Origin: Pseudoflavonifractor phocaeensis
GTDB taxonomy: Bacteria; Bacillota; Clostridia; Oscillospirales; Oscillospiraceae
Direction of reading: 5' to 3'
NCBI RefSeq assembly: GCF_021531375.1
Contig: NZ_JADYTU010000019.1
Span: 1-34,235, forward strand
DNA length: 34,235 nt
Numbering within the stretch: the first letter of the stretch is position 1; every line of letters begins with the position of its first letter. Position numbers and translations under genes: made by a program. Shown here piece by piece: positions 1-6,971 of the stretch. The notes beneath the pieces are model-generated. The model did not search any database. It was given only the letters and a program-made list of their open reading frames with translations, and was not told the origin of the DNA.

Positions 1-45
1 ACCCCCTGACGTAGTCTATTTTCCTACATCAGGGGGTCTTTTGTC
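1..45 (+). terminator. Rho-independent terminator of a gene left of the window
   Basis: An inverted repeat (ACCCCCTGACGTAG against CTACATCAGGGGGT, one mismatch) with a 9-nt loop is followed by TCTTTTGT. The T-rich tail lies on the plus strand, so it most likely ends a gene upstream of the window. It insulates the sporulation genes that follow. Confidence 0.75.
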
Positions 46-147
46 ACTGTCCGTTTTTACTGGACCTGTTCACCGTTTGGTTCGGGAATTTTTATATGTT
101 CCGGCGGCTACCAACCGTTCCCCGGATGAAAAACCCGCGCCCGTCTG

Positions 148-176
148 TGTCAAAAGTCCCCCATCACCCATAGAAT
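148..176 (+). promoter_or_regulatory. Candidate sigma-E promoter of the spoVM-like gene
   Basis: CATAGAAT at 169-176 fits the sigma-E -10 pattern CATAnnnT and lies 46 bp before the start codon. The -35 side (around GTGTCAAAA, 147-155) fits poorly. spoVM is sigma-E controlled in Bacillus subtilis; the assignment here is inference from the motif and the gene identity. Confidence 0.4.
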
Positions 177-222
177 GAGGCAGCCGGAAACGGCCAGTCT
201 ATGAGGGAGGGGAGGCGTTTTC

Positions 223-294
223 ATGGGTATCGTTGTGGTACGTTCCCCCAAATGCCTGCGGGGCCTGCTGCGAAGAGTGTTCGGTCTCAAGTAA
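223..294 (+). CDS. spoVM: SpoVM-like spore-coat anchoring peptide (23 aa)
   Basis: This 23-codon gene has a strong ribosome binding site (GGAGGGGAGG, 208-217) before ATG at 223. The peptide starts MGIVVVRSPK and ends LRRVFGLK. That is the SpoVM pattern: a short hydrophobic N-terminus, a Pro at position 9, then an amphipathic basic helix (compare B. subtilis SpoVM, 26 aa, with its conserved Pro9). SpoVM sits on the convex outer forespore membrane and recruits SpoIVA, the ATPase that polymerises the coat basement layer. The next gene is sipL-like and spoIVA lies 3.3 kb downstream, so three partners of one structure occur together. The gene is far below usual ORF length cut-offs and is easily missed. 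The identification rests on the residue pattern, the RBS and the neighbourhood, not on an alignment. Confidence 0.82.
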   Translation: MGIVVVRSPKCLRGLLRRVFGLK

Positions 295-302
295 GGAAAC
301 AG

Positions 303-331
303 GAATACATTCCCGCTCCCGGCCATATAGT
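303..331 (+). promoter_or_regulatory. Candidate sigma-E promoter of the sipL-like gene
   Basis: GAATACA (303-309), a 14-nt spacer and CATATAGT (324-331) match the sigma-E consensus (-35 with an ATA core, 14-15 nt, CATAnnnT). The element lies just after the spoVM-like stop codon and about 65 bp before the sipL start, suggesting a separate mother-cell promoter for sipL. Confidence 0.5.
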
Positions 332-396
332 GTCACAAAGCCCGGGCCCCCGGCCAGAACTGATAGGACACTGTGATAAGGGAGAGGACAACGACC

Positions 397-1923
397 ATGG
401 AACTGGAATTTGATCGTGAGACCATGATTTGCTATGAGACGGCGGCGGAGGTGACCCTGTGCCAGGAGGAGACCCTGGAGAGCATCGTCCCCGACGCCTG
501 TCCGGATATTCTTCGCATCGTGGACGTATGCGGCCAGGCGGTACTGACCGGAAAGCAGGCAAAGGACGGGACCGCCCTGGTTTCGGGGATCGTAAAGGCG
601 GCCATCCTGTACCAGCCGGAGGAGGGCGCCGGCCTGCGGCGGATGGAGGTGGGGCTGCCCTTTACCTGCCAGGCGGAGGCGCCGGGATTCGCGGCAGAGG
701 GCACTGTCTTTGCCTCGCCCCGGCTTCGCAGCGCCGAGGCCCGGGCACTGAACCCCAGAAAGGTGCTGCTGCGGGTGGATCTGGCCGTGGATATCACCGC
801 CTACCAGCCTACCCGGCACGCCCTCTGCCGGGGCGTGCTGGAGTGCGAGGGCGCCGGCGTCTGTCAGCGCCAGTTCCGGGGAGAGACTTACCAGATCGCT
901 ACTGTGCAGGAAAAACCCTTTACATTCCAGGAACAGGTGCGGCTGCCCTCCGGCCCGGGGGACACGCCCCGGGTGATGGCCCTGTGGGCCCAGCCTATGT
1001 GTACGGAGAGTAAGCTCATCGGCAGTAAGATGATCTTTAAGGGGGCGGTGGAACTCCACATGCTCCTCCAGGAGGTTGACGGGACGCTGACCTCCGGCCA
1101 CGAGTCCCTGACCTTCTCCCAGGTTATGGAGGTGTCCGGCGTGGGGGAGGACGGCGACTGCCAGGTAGGGGTGGAGCTGACCGACCTGACCTGGGAGGCC
1201 GATCTGGCCGACGGGGGTAGCCTGAACGTGGAACTGGACCTGCTGGCGCAGGCCGGTATCCGCTGCCGGCGGCCGGTGACGCTGCTCCAGGACCTGTACA
1301 GCACCGTCTATGAGATGAAAACGGACAGCGAGGTCCAGCCCCTCTGGAAGCTGGGGGAGCAGTCTGTCCGCCCCCAGGCGGTGCGGGAGCTGCTGGAGAC
1401 CGGGGAGCTGGTCCGCGGCGTCATAGACAGCCGGCTGACTCTGGGCCAGGTGACCCAAAGCCGGGAGGGGGAGCGGCTGGTCCTCACCGCCGAGGCCTGG
1501 GTGACTGTCCTCTATCTGGACGAGAACAGCCAGGTCCGCTGTGCCCGGAGGACCATTTCCGTCAGCCGTCCCCTGGATAGCCCGGAGGGCTACCGCTGCT
1601 CCTGTGCCTGCCGCTGTCCCGGTGAGGTCTTTGCCGCTCCGGCGGCGGGGGGCGTGGAGGTCCGGTTCACCCTGGAGTTCCACTGTCTTACCGTCTGCCG
1701 GACCCAGGCGGCCTCGGTGCGGGAGGCACGGCTGGGCGGTCCCAGGTCCAAGGGGGCGGGTCCCAGTCCCTCGGTGGTCCTGCGTCTGGCGGCGCCGGGG
1801 GAGGGGATCTGGGAGCTGGCCAAGGCCTACGGCACCACCACCCAGCAGATCCTCCAGGCCAATGAACTGGAGGAAGAGACGATCCCAGAAGGAAAGATGC
1901 TCCTGATCCCCAGCACCCGATAA
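397..1923 (+). CDS. sipL: SipL-like spore coat morphogenetic protein (SPOCS/DUF3794 repeats plus LysM)
   Basis: The protein has 508 residues. ATG at 397 is chosen over an in-frame GTG at 373 because AGGGAGAGG sits correctly in front of it. The N-terminal and central parts are SPOCS/DUF3794-type beta-rich segments (ACPDILRIVDVCGQAVLTGK near residue 34 is typical, with further repeats through about residue 450). The last 46 residues are a LysM domain (PGEGIWELAKAYGTTTQQIL, ending in IPEGKMLLIPSTR). This order matches Clostridioides difficile SipL, which binds SpoIVA through its LysM domain and is needed to encase the forespore with coat. Expression is probably mother-cell specific under sigma-E. 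No signal peptide or membrane segment is seen, as expected for a cytosolic mother-cell protein. SPOCS proteins without a SipL role also exist; the neighbouring spoVM and spoIVA favour SipL. Confidence 0.88.
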   Translation: MELEFDRETMICYETAAEVTLCQEETLESIVPDACPDILRIVDVCGQAVLTGKQAKDGTALVSGIVKAAILYQPEEGAGLRRMEVGLPFTCQAEAPGFAAEGTVFASPRLRSAEARALNPRKVLLRVDLAVDITAYQPTRHALCRGVLECEGAGVCQRQFRGETYQIATVQEKPFTFQEQVRLPSGPGDTPRVMALWAQPMCTESKLIGSKMIFKGAVELHMLLQEVDGTLTSGHESLTFSQVMEVSGVGEDGDCQVGVELTDLTWEADLADGGSLNVELDLLAQAGIRCRRPVTLLQDLYSTVYEMKTDSEVQPLWKLGEQSVRPQAVRELLETGELVRGVIDSRLTLGQVTQSREGERLVLTAEAWVTVLYLDENSQVRCARRTISVSRPLDSPEGYRCSCACRCPGEVFAAPAAGGVEVRFTLEFHCLTVCRTQAASVREARLGGPRSKGAGPSPSVVLRLAAPGEGIWELAKAYGTTTQQILQANELEEETIPEGKMLLIPSTR

Positions 1924-1944
1924 CGGAATATTGGCGGAAAACGT

Positions 1945-1995
1945 GCCGGAGTGCCTGTCCCTGTCAGACGGGCGCTCCGGCCTGCTTGTTGAATG
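1945..1995 (+). terminator. Terminator-like hairpin after sipL
   Basis: A 15-bp stem (1945-1959 with 1967-1981, beginning GCCGGAGTGCC and closing with CTCCGGC, three G-T wobbles) has a 7-nt loop. It is followed by the weakly T-rich CTGCTTGTTG. It probably ends the spoVM-sipL unit. Confidence 0.65.
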
Positions 1996-2144
1996 ATGAT
2001 CTATACTCTGAAAATGAACGAAAGTACATTGTTAATTGCAAAACAAAGTATTTAAAGAAAAATAAAATAAATTCCGTTTTTTATAAAACAAAGAAATTGA
2101 TGGAATTAAATAATTTTCAAAGTGAAAAAGTTAAAAAATATCCT
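1996..2144. other. AT-rich intergenic segment
   Basis: About 150 bp of sequence much richer in A/T than the rest of the window lies between the sipL terminator and the promoter of the dehydrogenase operon. I see no ORF or RNA in it. It may act as an UP-element-like or curved region for the downstream promoter, or mark an insertion boundary. Confidence 0.5.
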
Positions 2145-2173
2145 TTGACATTTTAAAATATCGTGGCTATGAT
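2145..2173 (+). promoter_or_regulatory. Sigma-A promoter of the dehydrogenase operon
   Basis: A perfect TTGACA (2145-2150), a 17-nt spacer and TATGAT (2168-2173) lie in AT-rich DNA about 75 bp before the dehydrogenase start. This is one of the strongest vegetative promoters visible in the window and contrasts with the sporulation-type promoters on both sides. Confidence 0.8.
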
Positions 2174-2249
2174 AATAGCATGAAATGCAAGATTGATAGA
2201 TAAAAATTTCATAATTAAGATTGCGAATCAGAAAAGGAGGATACAGAAC

Positions 2250-3023
2250 ATGGGCGTCTATGTCATCACTGGCGGCACCACCGGAATCGGCGCGGCTACC
2301 AGGCTGTTGCTGGAAGATTGGGGACATGAGGTATTCAACATCGATTACAAGGGGGGAGATTTTCAAGCGGACCTGTCCTGTGAGGAGGGCGTCCGTGCTG
2401 CCCTGAAGGCGGTGGAGGAGCGGTATCCTGACGGGATCGACGGGCTGATCAGCAACGCCGGCGTCGGGCCGACCGCGCCGCCGGAAACGATTTTCGCCCT
2501 GAACTTCTATGCCGGCATCGAGATCGCGGAGGGGCTGCGCCCCCTGTTGAAAAAGAAAAAGGGCTGCTGTGTGATGACGTCTTCCAACTCCATCACCAAC
2601 GATACGGTCCGAATGGATTGGGTGGAGCTGCTGACCAACCTTCGCAACAAGGAACGGGGCCTGGAACTGGCCCGGATGATCCCCAGAGAGCAGGCAGCCA
2701 GCGTGTACAGCTCATCCAAACGGGCTTTAGCCCGCTGGGTCCGACGGGTCTCTCCCGCTTGGGCGGTGGACGGCATGAGAATCAACGCCGTGGCACCGGG
2801 CAATACCTCCACGCCGATGACGCGGGGGATGACGGAGGAACAGAGGAATTTCGCCCTGATGATCCCGATCCCCACCCGCTATGGGACCAAGGAGTTCCTG
2901 GAGGCGGAGGAGATCGCGAACGCCATCGCGTTCCTGGCGTCCCGGAGGGCCAGCGGCATCAACGGCGTGGTCCTCTTTGTCGACGGCGGCATTGACGCGC
3001 TGATGCGTTCTGAACGGCTTTGA
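2250..3023 (+). CDS. Short-chain dehydrogenase, 3-alpha-hydroxysteroid dehydrogenase/carbonyl reductase type
   Basis: This 257-residue SDR starts at ATG 2250 after AAAGGAGG. The nucleotide-binding motif TGGTTGIG is at residues 7-14, and Asp32 at the end of the second strand predicts NAD(H). SNAG is at 68-71, the catalytic Ser is 111 or 112, and YSSSK supplies Tyr153 and Lys157. The roughly 41-residue gap between Ser and Tyr is unusually long. From memory, Comamonas testosteroni 3-alpha-hydroxysteroid dehydrogenase/carbonyl reductase (also 257 aa; Ser114, Tyr155, Lys159) has this same extra segment. The likely reaction is reversible oxidation of a hydroxy-steroid or similar alcohol, or reduction of a carbonyl. 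The next gene is 15 bp downstream and encodes a ketosteroid-isomerase-fold protein. The SDR class is certain; the substrate is inferred. Confidence 0.85.
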   Translation: MGVYVITGGTTGIGAATRLLLEDWGHEVFNIDYKGGDFQADLSCEEGVRAALKAVEERYPDGIDGLISNAGVGPTAPPETIFALNFYAGIEIAEGLRPLLKKKKGCCVMTSSNSITNDTVRMDWVELLTNLRNKERGLELARMIPREQAASVYSSSKRALARWVRRVSPAWAVDGMRINAVAPGNTSTPMTRGMTEEQRNFALMIPIPTRYGTKEFLEAEEIANAIAFLASRRASGINGVVLFVDGGIDALMRSERL

Positions 3024-3038
3024 TAGGAGGAGAGACAT

Positions 3039-3377
3039 ATGACGTTGTTGGAGCAATATTTTGACTGTATGCGCCGGGGAGACCATATCGCCTTGGCCGA
3101 CCTGTTTGACAAAGATGGGATTCTGCACGATTCCTCCTGGACCCTGGTGGGGGATGACGCCCTCCACCTGTCCGGAAAAATGGCCGTGGAAATGATGTTC
3201 CATCACAAGTTCGGCATGAACGGCGGCCCGTTCCCCATCAGCGGGGTGAAATTCATGGAAGAGAATGTGGCCTGGTACTTTATCATATACCGGGGGCGCG
3301 TGGTGCCGGCGGTGGCATATCTGTCTTCGGTGACGGAGGATGGAAAAATCGACCGGCTGAACATTCTGCCCATGTGA
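3039..3377 (+). CDS. NTF2/SnoaL-like protein of the ketosteroid isomerase fold
   Basis: The protein has 112 residues; ATG at 3039 follows TAGGAGG. It opens with LEQYFDCMRRGD and LADLFDKDGILHDSS, the helix-helix-strand pattern of the NTF2/ketosteroid isomerase cone fold. Tyr7 and Asp31 line up with Tyr14 and Asp38 (the base) of Comamonas steroid delta-isomerase in an alignment by eye. The position of the third catalytic residue, Asp99, appears to be Ala or Tyr in VVPAVAYLSS. It is co-transcribed with the dehydrogenase, so both probably act on one small hydrophobic substrate, as isomerase, dehydratase or binding protein. The fold is likely; the activity is not established. Confidence 0.65.
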   Translation: MTLLEQYFDCMRRGDHIALADLFDKDGILHDSSWTLVGDDALHLSGKMAVEMMFHHKFGMNGGPFPISGVKFMEENVAWYFIIYRGRVVPAVAYLSSVTEDGKIDRLNILPM

Positions 3378-3428
3378 CGCCGGCTAGACTGTCGGTCCAT
3401 CCGGAACAAAATAGATCCCTGAGTAAAG

Positions 3429-3456
3429 TGGCCGCCCGACGGGGCGGCCATTTTCC
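3429..3456 (+). terminator. Rho-independent terminator of the dehydrogenase operon
   Basis: A perfect 9-bp stem (TGGCCGCCC with GGGCGGCCA) and a 4-nt loop are followed by TTTTCC. It closes the two-gene unit about 50 bp after the second stop codon. Confidence 0.85.
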
Positions 3457-3558
3457 GTGGGATGGCTGAGCGTTTGGGCATGTTGCAGCAGGTCCTGTTT
3501 ATCATCATATCAGTGTGGGAGCGGCCCGGGCCCCAGGGGCGATCCGGACTTTTCCGTG

Positions 3559-3587
3559 TCATATTCCACTGCTTATCCCAATAGAAT
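3559..3587 (+). promoter_or_regulatory. Candidate sigma-E promoter of spoIVA
   Basis: TCATATT (3559-3565), a 14-nt spacer and AATAGAAT (3580-3587) match the sigma-E consensus except for the first base of the -10. The start codon is about 48 bp downstream. spoIVA is sigma-E dependent in studied spore formers. Confidence 0.55.
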
Positions 3588-3634
3588 GATAGAGAAACTA
3601 CCGGCTGACAAATGAGGCCGAAGGAGGAATCGCA

Positions 3635-5113
3635 GTGGAAGACCGCAAAATCTATGAGGATATTGCCCTCCGGACCGAGGGCGACATCTACATCGGCGTC
3701 GTGGGGCCGGTCCGCACCGGAAAATCCACCTTTATCAAACGGTTTATGGAGACGCTGGTCATTCCCGGCATCGACAACGTGTACCGCCGGGAGCGGGCCA
3801 GGGACGAGCTGCCCCAGAGCGGCTCCGGCCGGACCATCATGACGGCGGAGCCCAAATTCGTCCCGGAGGACGCGGTGAGCGTGACGGTGGAGGGCGGAGC
3901 CACCTTCCGGGTCCGGCTCATCGACTGCGTGGGCTATATGGTGAACGGGGCGGTGGGCCAGCTGGAGGGGGAGAGCGAGCGGATGGTCACCACCCCCTGG
4001 TTCGACCATGAGATCCCCATGGCGGAGGCGGCGGAGATCGGCACCCGGAAGGTGATCTCGGAGCACTCCACCATCGGCGTGGTCATCACCACCGACGGCA
4101 CCATCACCGACATCCCCCGGGAGGACTATCAGGAGCCGGAGGAGCGGGTGATCTCCGAGTTGAAGGAGCTGGGCAAGCCCTTTGTGGTCCTGCTCAACTC
4201 GGCCTATCCTGACTCGGAGCGTGCCCAGGCTATCCGGGCTGACATCGCCCAGCGGCATGACGTGACCTGTGTGGCGGTGAACTGTCTGGAGCTGGGCCGG
4301 GAGCAGATCCACGAGATCCTGAAAGACGTCCTCTACGAGTTCCCCATGAAGGAGCTGGACCTGTATCTGCCCCCCTGGGTGGACGCCCTGCCCCAGGAGC
4401 ACCCCATCAAGTCGGTGCTGTACGCCGCCATCCGGGAGGGGACCGGCCAACTGCGGCGCATCCGGGACGTGGAGCGGGCGGTGTCCTCCTTCCGGGACTG
4501 CGAGGTGGTCAGCCAGGCCCAGATCACCTCCATCGACCTGGGCATCGGCCTGTCGGTGGCCTCCCTGGAGCTGCCGCGGTCCCTGTTCTACGAGACCCTG
4601 TCCCAGCAGTCCGGGTTCCAGATCGGGGACGACGGGGACCTGATGGCCCTGCTCACCCAGCTGGCGGGGGTCAAGGCGGCCTATGACAAGGTGGCCGACG
4701 CCCTGAAGGAGGTGGAGGAGACGGGCTATGGCATCGTGGTGCCCTCCATCGACTCCCTGGTACTGGAGGAGCCGGAGATCATGAAGCAGGGGGGGCGGTA
4801 CGGAGTCCGCCTGAAGGCCAGCGCGCCGTCCATCCATATGATCCGCGCGGATATCGAGACCGAGGTGTCTCCCATCGTGGGGGGCGAGAAGCAGAGCGAG
4901 GACATGATTCACTACCTGCTCCAGGAGTACGAGGGGGACTCCAGCAAGATCTGGGAGGCCAATATCTTCGGCAAATCCCTCCACGAGCTGGTCAACGAGG
5001 ACCTGAACGTAAAGCTGAAGCGGATGCCGGAGGACGCCCGTGCCAAGCTGCGTGAGACCCTCCAGCGCATCATCAACGAGGGCTCCGGCGGGCTGATCTG
5101 CATCATCCTGTAG
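3635..5113 (+). CDS. spoIVA: Stage IV sporulation protein A, coat basement ATPase
   Basis: The protein has 492 residues, the usual family length. It starts at GTG 3635 with AAGGAGG at 3621-3627. The Walker A motif GPVRTGKST is at residues 24-32 with Lys30, the same number as the catalytic lysine of B. subtilis SpoIVA. The sensor-threonine region GRTIMTAEPKFVP follows at 66-78, and the Walker B aspartate is Asp97 in RLIDCVGY. The C-terminus ends in the hydrophobic GGLICIIL typical of the family, which contacts SpoVM in B. subtilis. SpoIVA hydrolyses ATP to polymerise into a shell around the outer forespore membrane, tethered by SpoVM and, in clostridia, by SipL; both partners are encoded just upstream. 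It is a single-gene transcript with its own promoter and terminator. Confidence 0.97.
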   Translation: MEDRKIYEDIALRTEGDIYIGVVGPVRTGKSTFIKRFMETLVIPGIDNVYRRERARDELPQSGSGRTIMTAEPKFVPEDAVSVTVEGGATFRVRLIDCVGYMVNGAVGQLEGESERMVTTPWFDHEIPMAEAAEIGTRKVISEHSTIGVVITTDGTITDIPREDYQEPEERVISELKELGKPFVVLLNSAYPDSERAQAIRADIAQRHDVTCVAVNCLELGREQIHEILKDVLYEFPMKELDLYLPPWVDALPQEHPIKSVLYAAIREGTGQLRRIRDVERAVSSFRDCEVVSQAQITSIDLGIGLSVASLELPRSLFYETLSQQSGFQIGDDGDLMALLTQLAGVKAAYDKVADALKEVEETGYGIVVPSIDSLVLEEPEIMKQGGRYGVRLKASAPSIHMIRADIETEVSPIVGGEKQSEDMIHYLLQEYEGDSSKIWEANIFGKSLHELVNEDLNVKLKRMPEDARAKLRETLQRIINEGSGGLICIIL

Positions 5114-5162
5114 GGGAGCAGGTAGAGGCTTCGGGAAAAAGGACCGCCTGTCAGGCGGTATT

Positions 5163-5222
5163 CAGGCTGTCGAAAACGTGGCCGAGGAGAAAACGGCCCG
5201 GTTTTTCGGCAGCCTGTTTTTG
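5163..5222 (+). terminator. Terminator after spoIVA
   Basis: CAGGCTGTCGAAAA pairs with TTTTCGGCAGCCTG across a long loop and is followed by TTTTTGATG. A small extra hairpin (ACCGCCTG/CAGGCGGT, 5141-5158) precedes it. Confidence 0.75.
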
Positions 5223-5347
5223 ATGCCGCGGAGCGTGGCGGGCCGAAGGCTCCCTCCGCGCGTCTGGCGGGGATGACGGCCGTGTTCCGGAGGCGCTCCT
5301 GCTTCCGTGTGATGGGCGCGTCCCTTGAAACCGGGAGCGGCTTTACT

Positions 5348-5381
5348 TTTTCCGGAAAATGTGGTAGGCTTCTGTTACAAT
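5348..5381 (+). promoter_or_regulatory. Candidate promoter and palindromic operator of the pgs operon
   Basis: TGTTACAAT (5373-5381) is an extended -10 box (TG-n-TACAAT) 36 bp before the pgsB start. No good -35 is present. Instead a perfect 12-bp palindrome, TTTTCCGGAAAA (5348-5359), occupies that region, as expected for a promoter that needs an activator or is blocked by a repressor. The response regulator encoded in the operon is one candidate binder; this is inference. Confidence 0.45.
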
Positions 5382-5416
5382 TTCTTAAATTTTTTGTCGA
5401 AAAGAGGGAGTGGACC

Positions 5417-6547
5417 ATGGCTGTGATTGCCGCTGCTTTATTGGCAGTGATCCTGGTGTTTCTGGCATTGGAGCAGCGCCGGGCCTTACAGGACCGGGCA
5501 AAGCTGGAGCATGTGGTCCACGTCAACGGCATCCGCGGAAAATCCACGGTGACCCGTTTGATCGACGCCGGCCTGCGGGCGGGGGGACAAAAGGTCTTTT
5601 GCAAGACCACCGGAACCGTTCCCATGACCATTGGAACGGACGGCGTGGCCCGGCCTCTGGTCCGCCGGGGCCGCGCCAACATCAAAGAGCAGTTGAAGAT
5701 TCTCCGCCAGGCGGCCCGGGAGGGCGCGCAGGTCCTGGTCCTGGAGTGTATGGCGGTGGACCCGGCCCTGCAAAAGGTAGCGCAGCACCGTATGGTGCGG
5801 GCGGATGTGGGTGTCATCACCAACGTGCGGCTGGACCATACCGAGGAAATGGGCGGGACTCTGGAGGAGATCTGCGATTCGCTGTCCAATACCATCCCCA
5901 AGGACGGATGGATGTTCACCGCGGATCAGGCTTTTTATCCCCGGCTCAGCCGCAGCGCCGCGGGGATCGGGTGCAGGACCCAGCTGGCTCTTCCCAGTGG
6001 AACGGAGCCGGACTTTGACTTTCCGGAAAATCTGGCGCTGGCGCTGGCGGTCTGCTGTCATCTGGGCGTGGAGGAAGCTGTGGCGTTGGAGGGGATGCTC
6101 CATTATCAGCGGGACCCCTACGCGCTGTCCCTGCACCGGCTGCCTGGAGGTGGTGTGTTTGTCAACGGCATGTCCATCAACGATCCCCAGTCCACCCAAA
6201 TGGTCTTTCAGCGTCTGGCGGGGAAGTATGGCTGGGCGGAGAAAGAGTTGATCCTGCTGATCAACAACCGCCCGGACCGGGGTTACCGGACCGAGCACAT
6301 GGCGATGGTGGCCGGTGGGCTGCAGCCCGCTCAGGTGTGGCTGCTGGGCGCGTCCCAGCTGACCATGGCCCGGATCATCCGGCGCAGGGCGCCCCGGACA
6401 GAGATCCGGCGCTTTTCCCGGGCGTCGGAGCTGCCCTTGGACCGGGTTTTCCCGGAAAGCGTGGTCTTCGCGGTGGGCAATGTGGCCGGTCCCGGACATG
6501 AGGTGATGAAGCGCGTGCGAGAGGAGGCGGAGGAATATGTACCATGA
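5417..6547 (+). CDS. pgsB: Poly-gamma-glutamate synthase subunit PgsB/CapB (Mur-ligase-like amide ligase)
   Basis: The protein has 376 residues. ATG 5417 follows GAGGGAG; a longer upstream reading frame has no RBS. An N-terminal membrane helix (about residues 2-18) precedes the ATP-binding loop NGIRGKSTVTR (37-47), the Mur-ligase-like P-loop of PgsB/CapB. DVGVITNVRLDHTEEMG follows as the second ligase signature. PgsB uses ATP to activate the gamma-carboxyl of glutamate (or a growing chain) and joins amino acids through gamma-amide bonds at the inner membrane face, together with PgsC. It overlaps pgsC by 11 nt. No pgsA/capA homolog, normally the third core subunit, follows. The family is certain; whether the product is long poly-gamma-glutamate or a short gamma-glutamyl compound is open. 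Confidence 0.93.
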   Translation: MAVIAAALLAVILVFLALEQRRALQDRAKLEHVVHVNGIRGKSTVTRLIDAGLRAGGQKVFCKTTGTVPMTIGTDGVARPLVRRGRANIKEQLKILRQAAREGAQVLVLECMAVDPALQKVAQHRMVRADVGVITNVRLDHTEEMGGTLEEICDSLSNTIPKDGWMFTADQAFYPRLSRSAAGIGCRTQLALPSGTEPDFDFPENLALALAVCCHLGVEEAVALEGMLHYQRDPYALSLHRLPGGGVFVNGMSINDPQSTQMVFQRLAGKYGWAEKELILLINNRPDRGYRTEHMAMVAGGLQPAQVWLLGASQLTMARIIRRRAPRTEIRRFSRASELPLDRVFPESVVFAVGNVAGPGHEVMKRVREEAEEYVP

Positions 6548-6971
6548 AGTTGTCCTGGTGGGAGTGGCGCTCAGCCTGCTCTTTTCCGAACTGACCGGCC
6601 TGTCTCCGGCCGGACTGGTGGTCCCGGGATATATCGCGCTCTCCCTTCAGACGCCCGGCCGGGTGCTCTATACCCTTCTGATCGCGCTGCTGGCCTGGGG
6701 GGTGGCCCGGCTGCTGGCTCGCTGGATGATCTTGTACGGGCGGCGGCGGTTCGCGGTTTTGATCCTGCTGTCCTTTCTGATCAACGCGCTGATCGTCGGC
6801 TCGGGGATCCTGCCCTATGACCCGGGCATGATCGGCGTATTGGTGCCCGGCATCATTGCCAACGAGGTGGAAAAGCAGGGGGTTCTGAAGTCCATGCTGT
6901 CCCTGGCGGTGGTGGTGGGGGTCCTGGTCCTGCTGATGATGTGGCGGGGAATGAAGGTGTTCCCCACATGA
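6537..6971 (+). CDS. pgsC: Poly-gamma-glutamate synthase membrane subunit PgsC/CapC
   Basis: The protein has 144 residues and is almost entirely membrane helices (about four or five). It starts at ATG 6537, inside the end of pgsB, with GGAGGCGGAGG as RBS. The segment LTGLSPAGLVVPGYIAL is characteristic of PgsC/CapC, and the length is near the roughly 149 residues of the B. subtilis protein. PgsC forms the membrane part of the PgsB-PgsC synthase and probably the path for the product. Its stop codon overlaps the next start as ATGA (6968-6971), so translation of the three genes is coupled. Confidence 0.92.
   Translation: MYHEVVLVGVALSLLFSELTGLSPAGLVVPGYIALSLQTPGRVLYTLLIALLAWGVARLLARWMILYGRRRFAVLILLSFLINALIVGSGILPYDPGMIGVLVPGIIANEVEKQGVLKSMLSLAVVVGVLVLLMMWRGMKVFPT

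Noticed and set aside
199-1683. Long minus-strand open frame opposite sipL
   Set aside because: GC-rich shadow of the SPOCS/LysM gene: repetitive Gly/Leu/Gln/His composition, no RBS, and the plus strand has clear domains.
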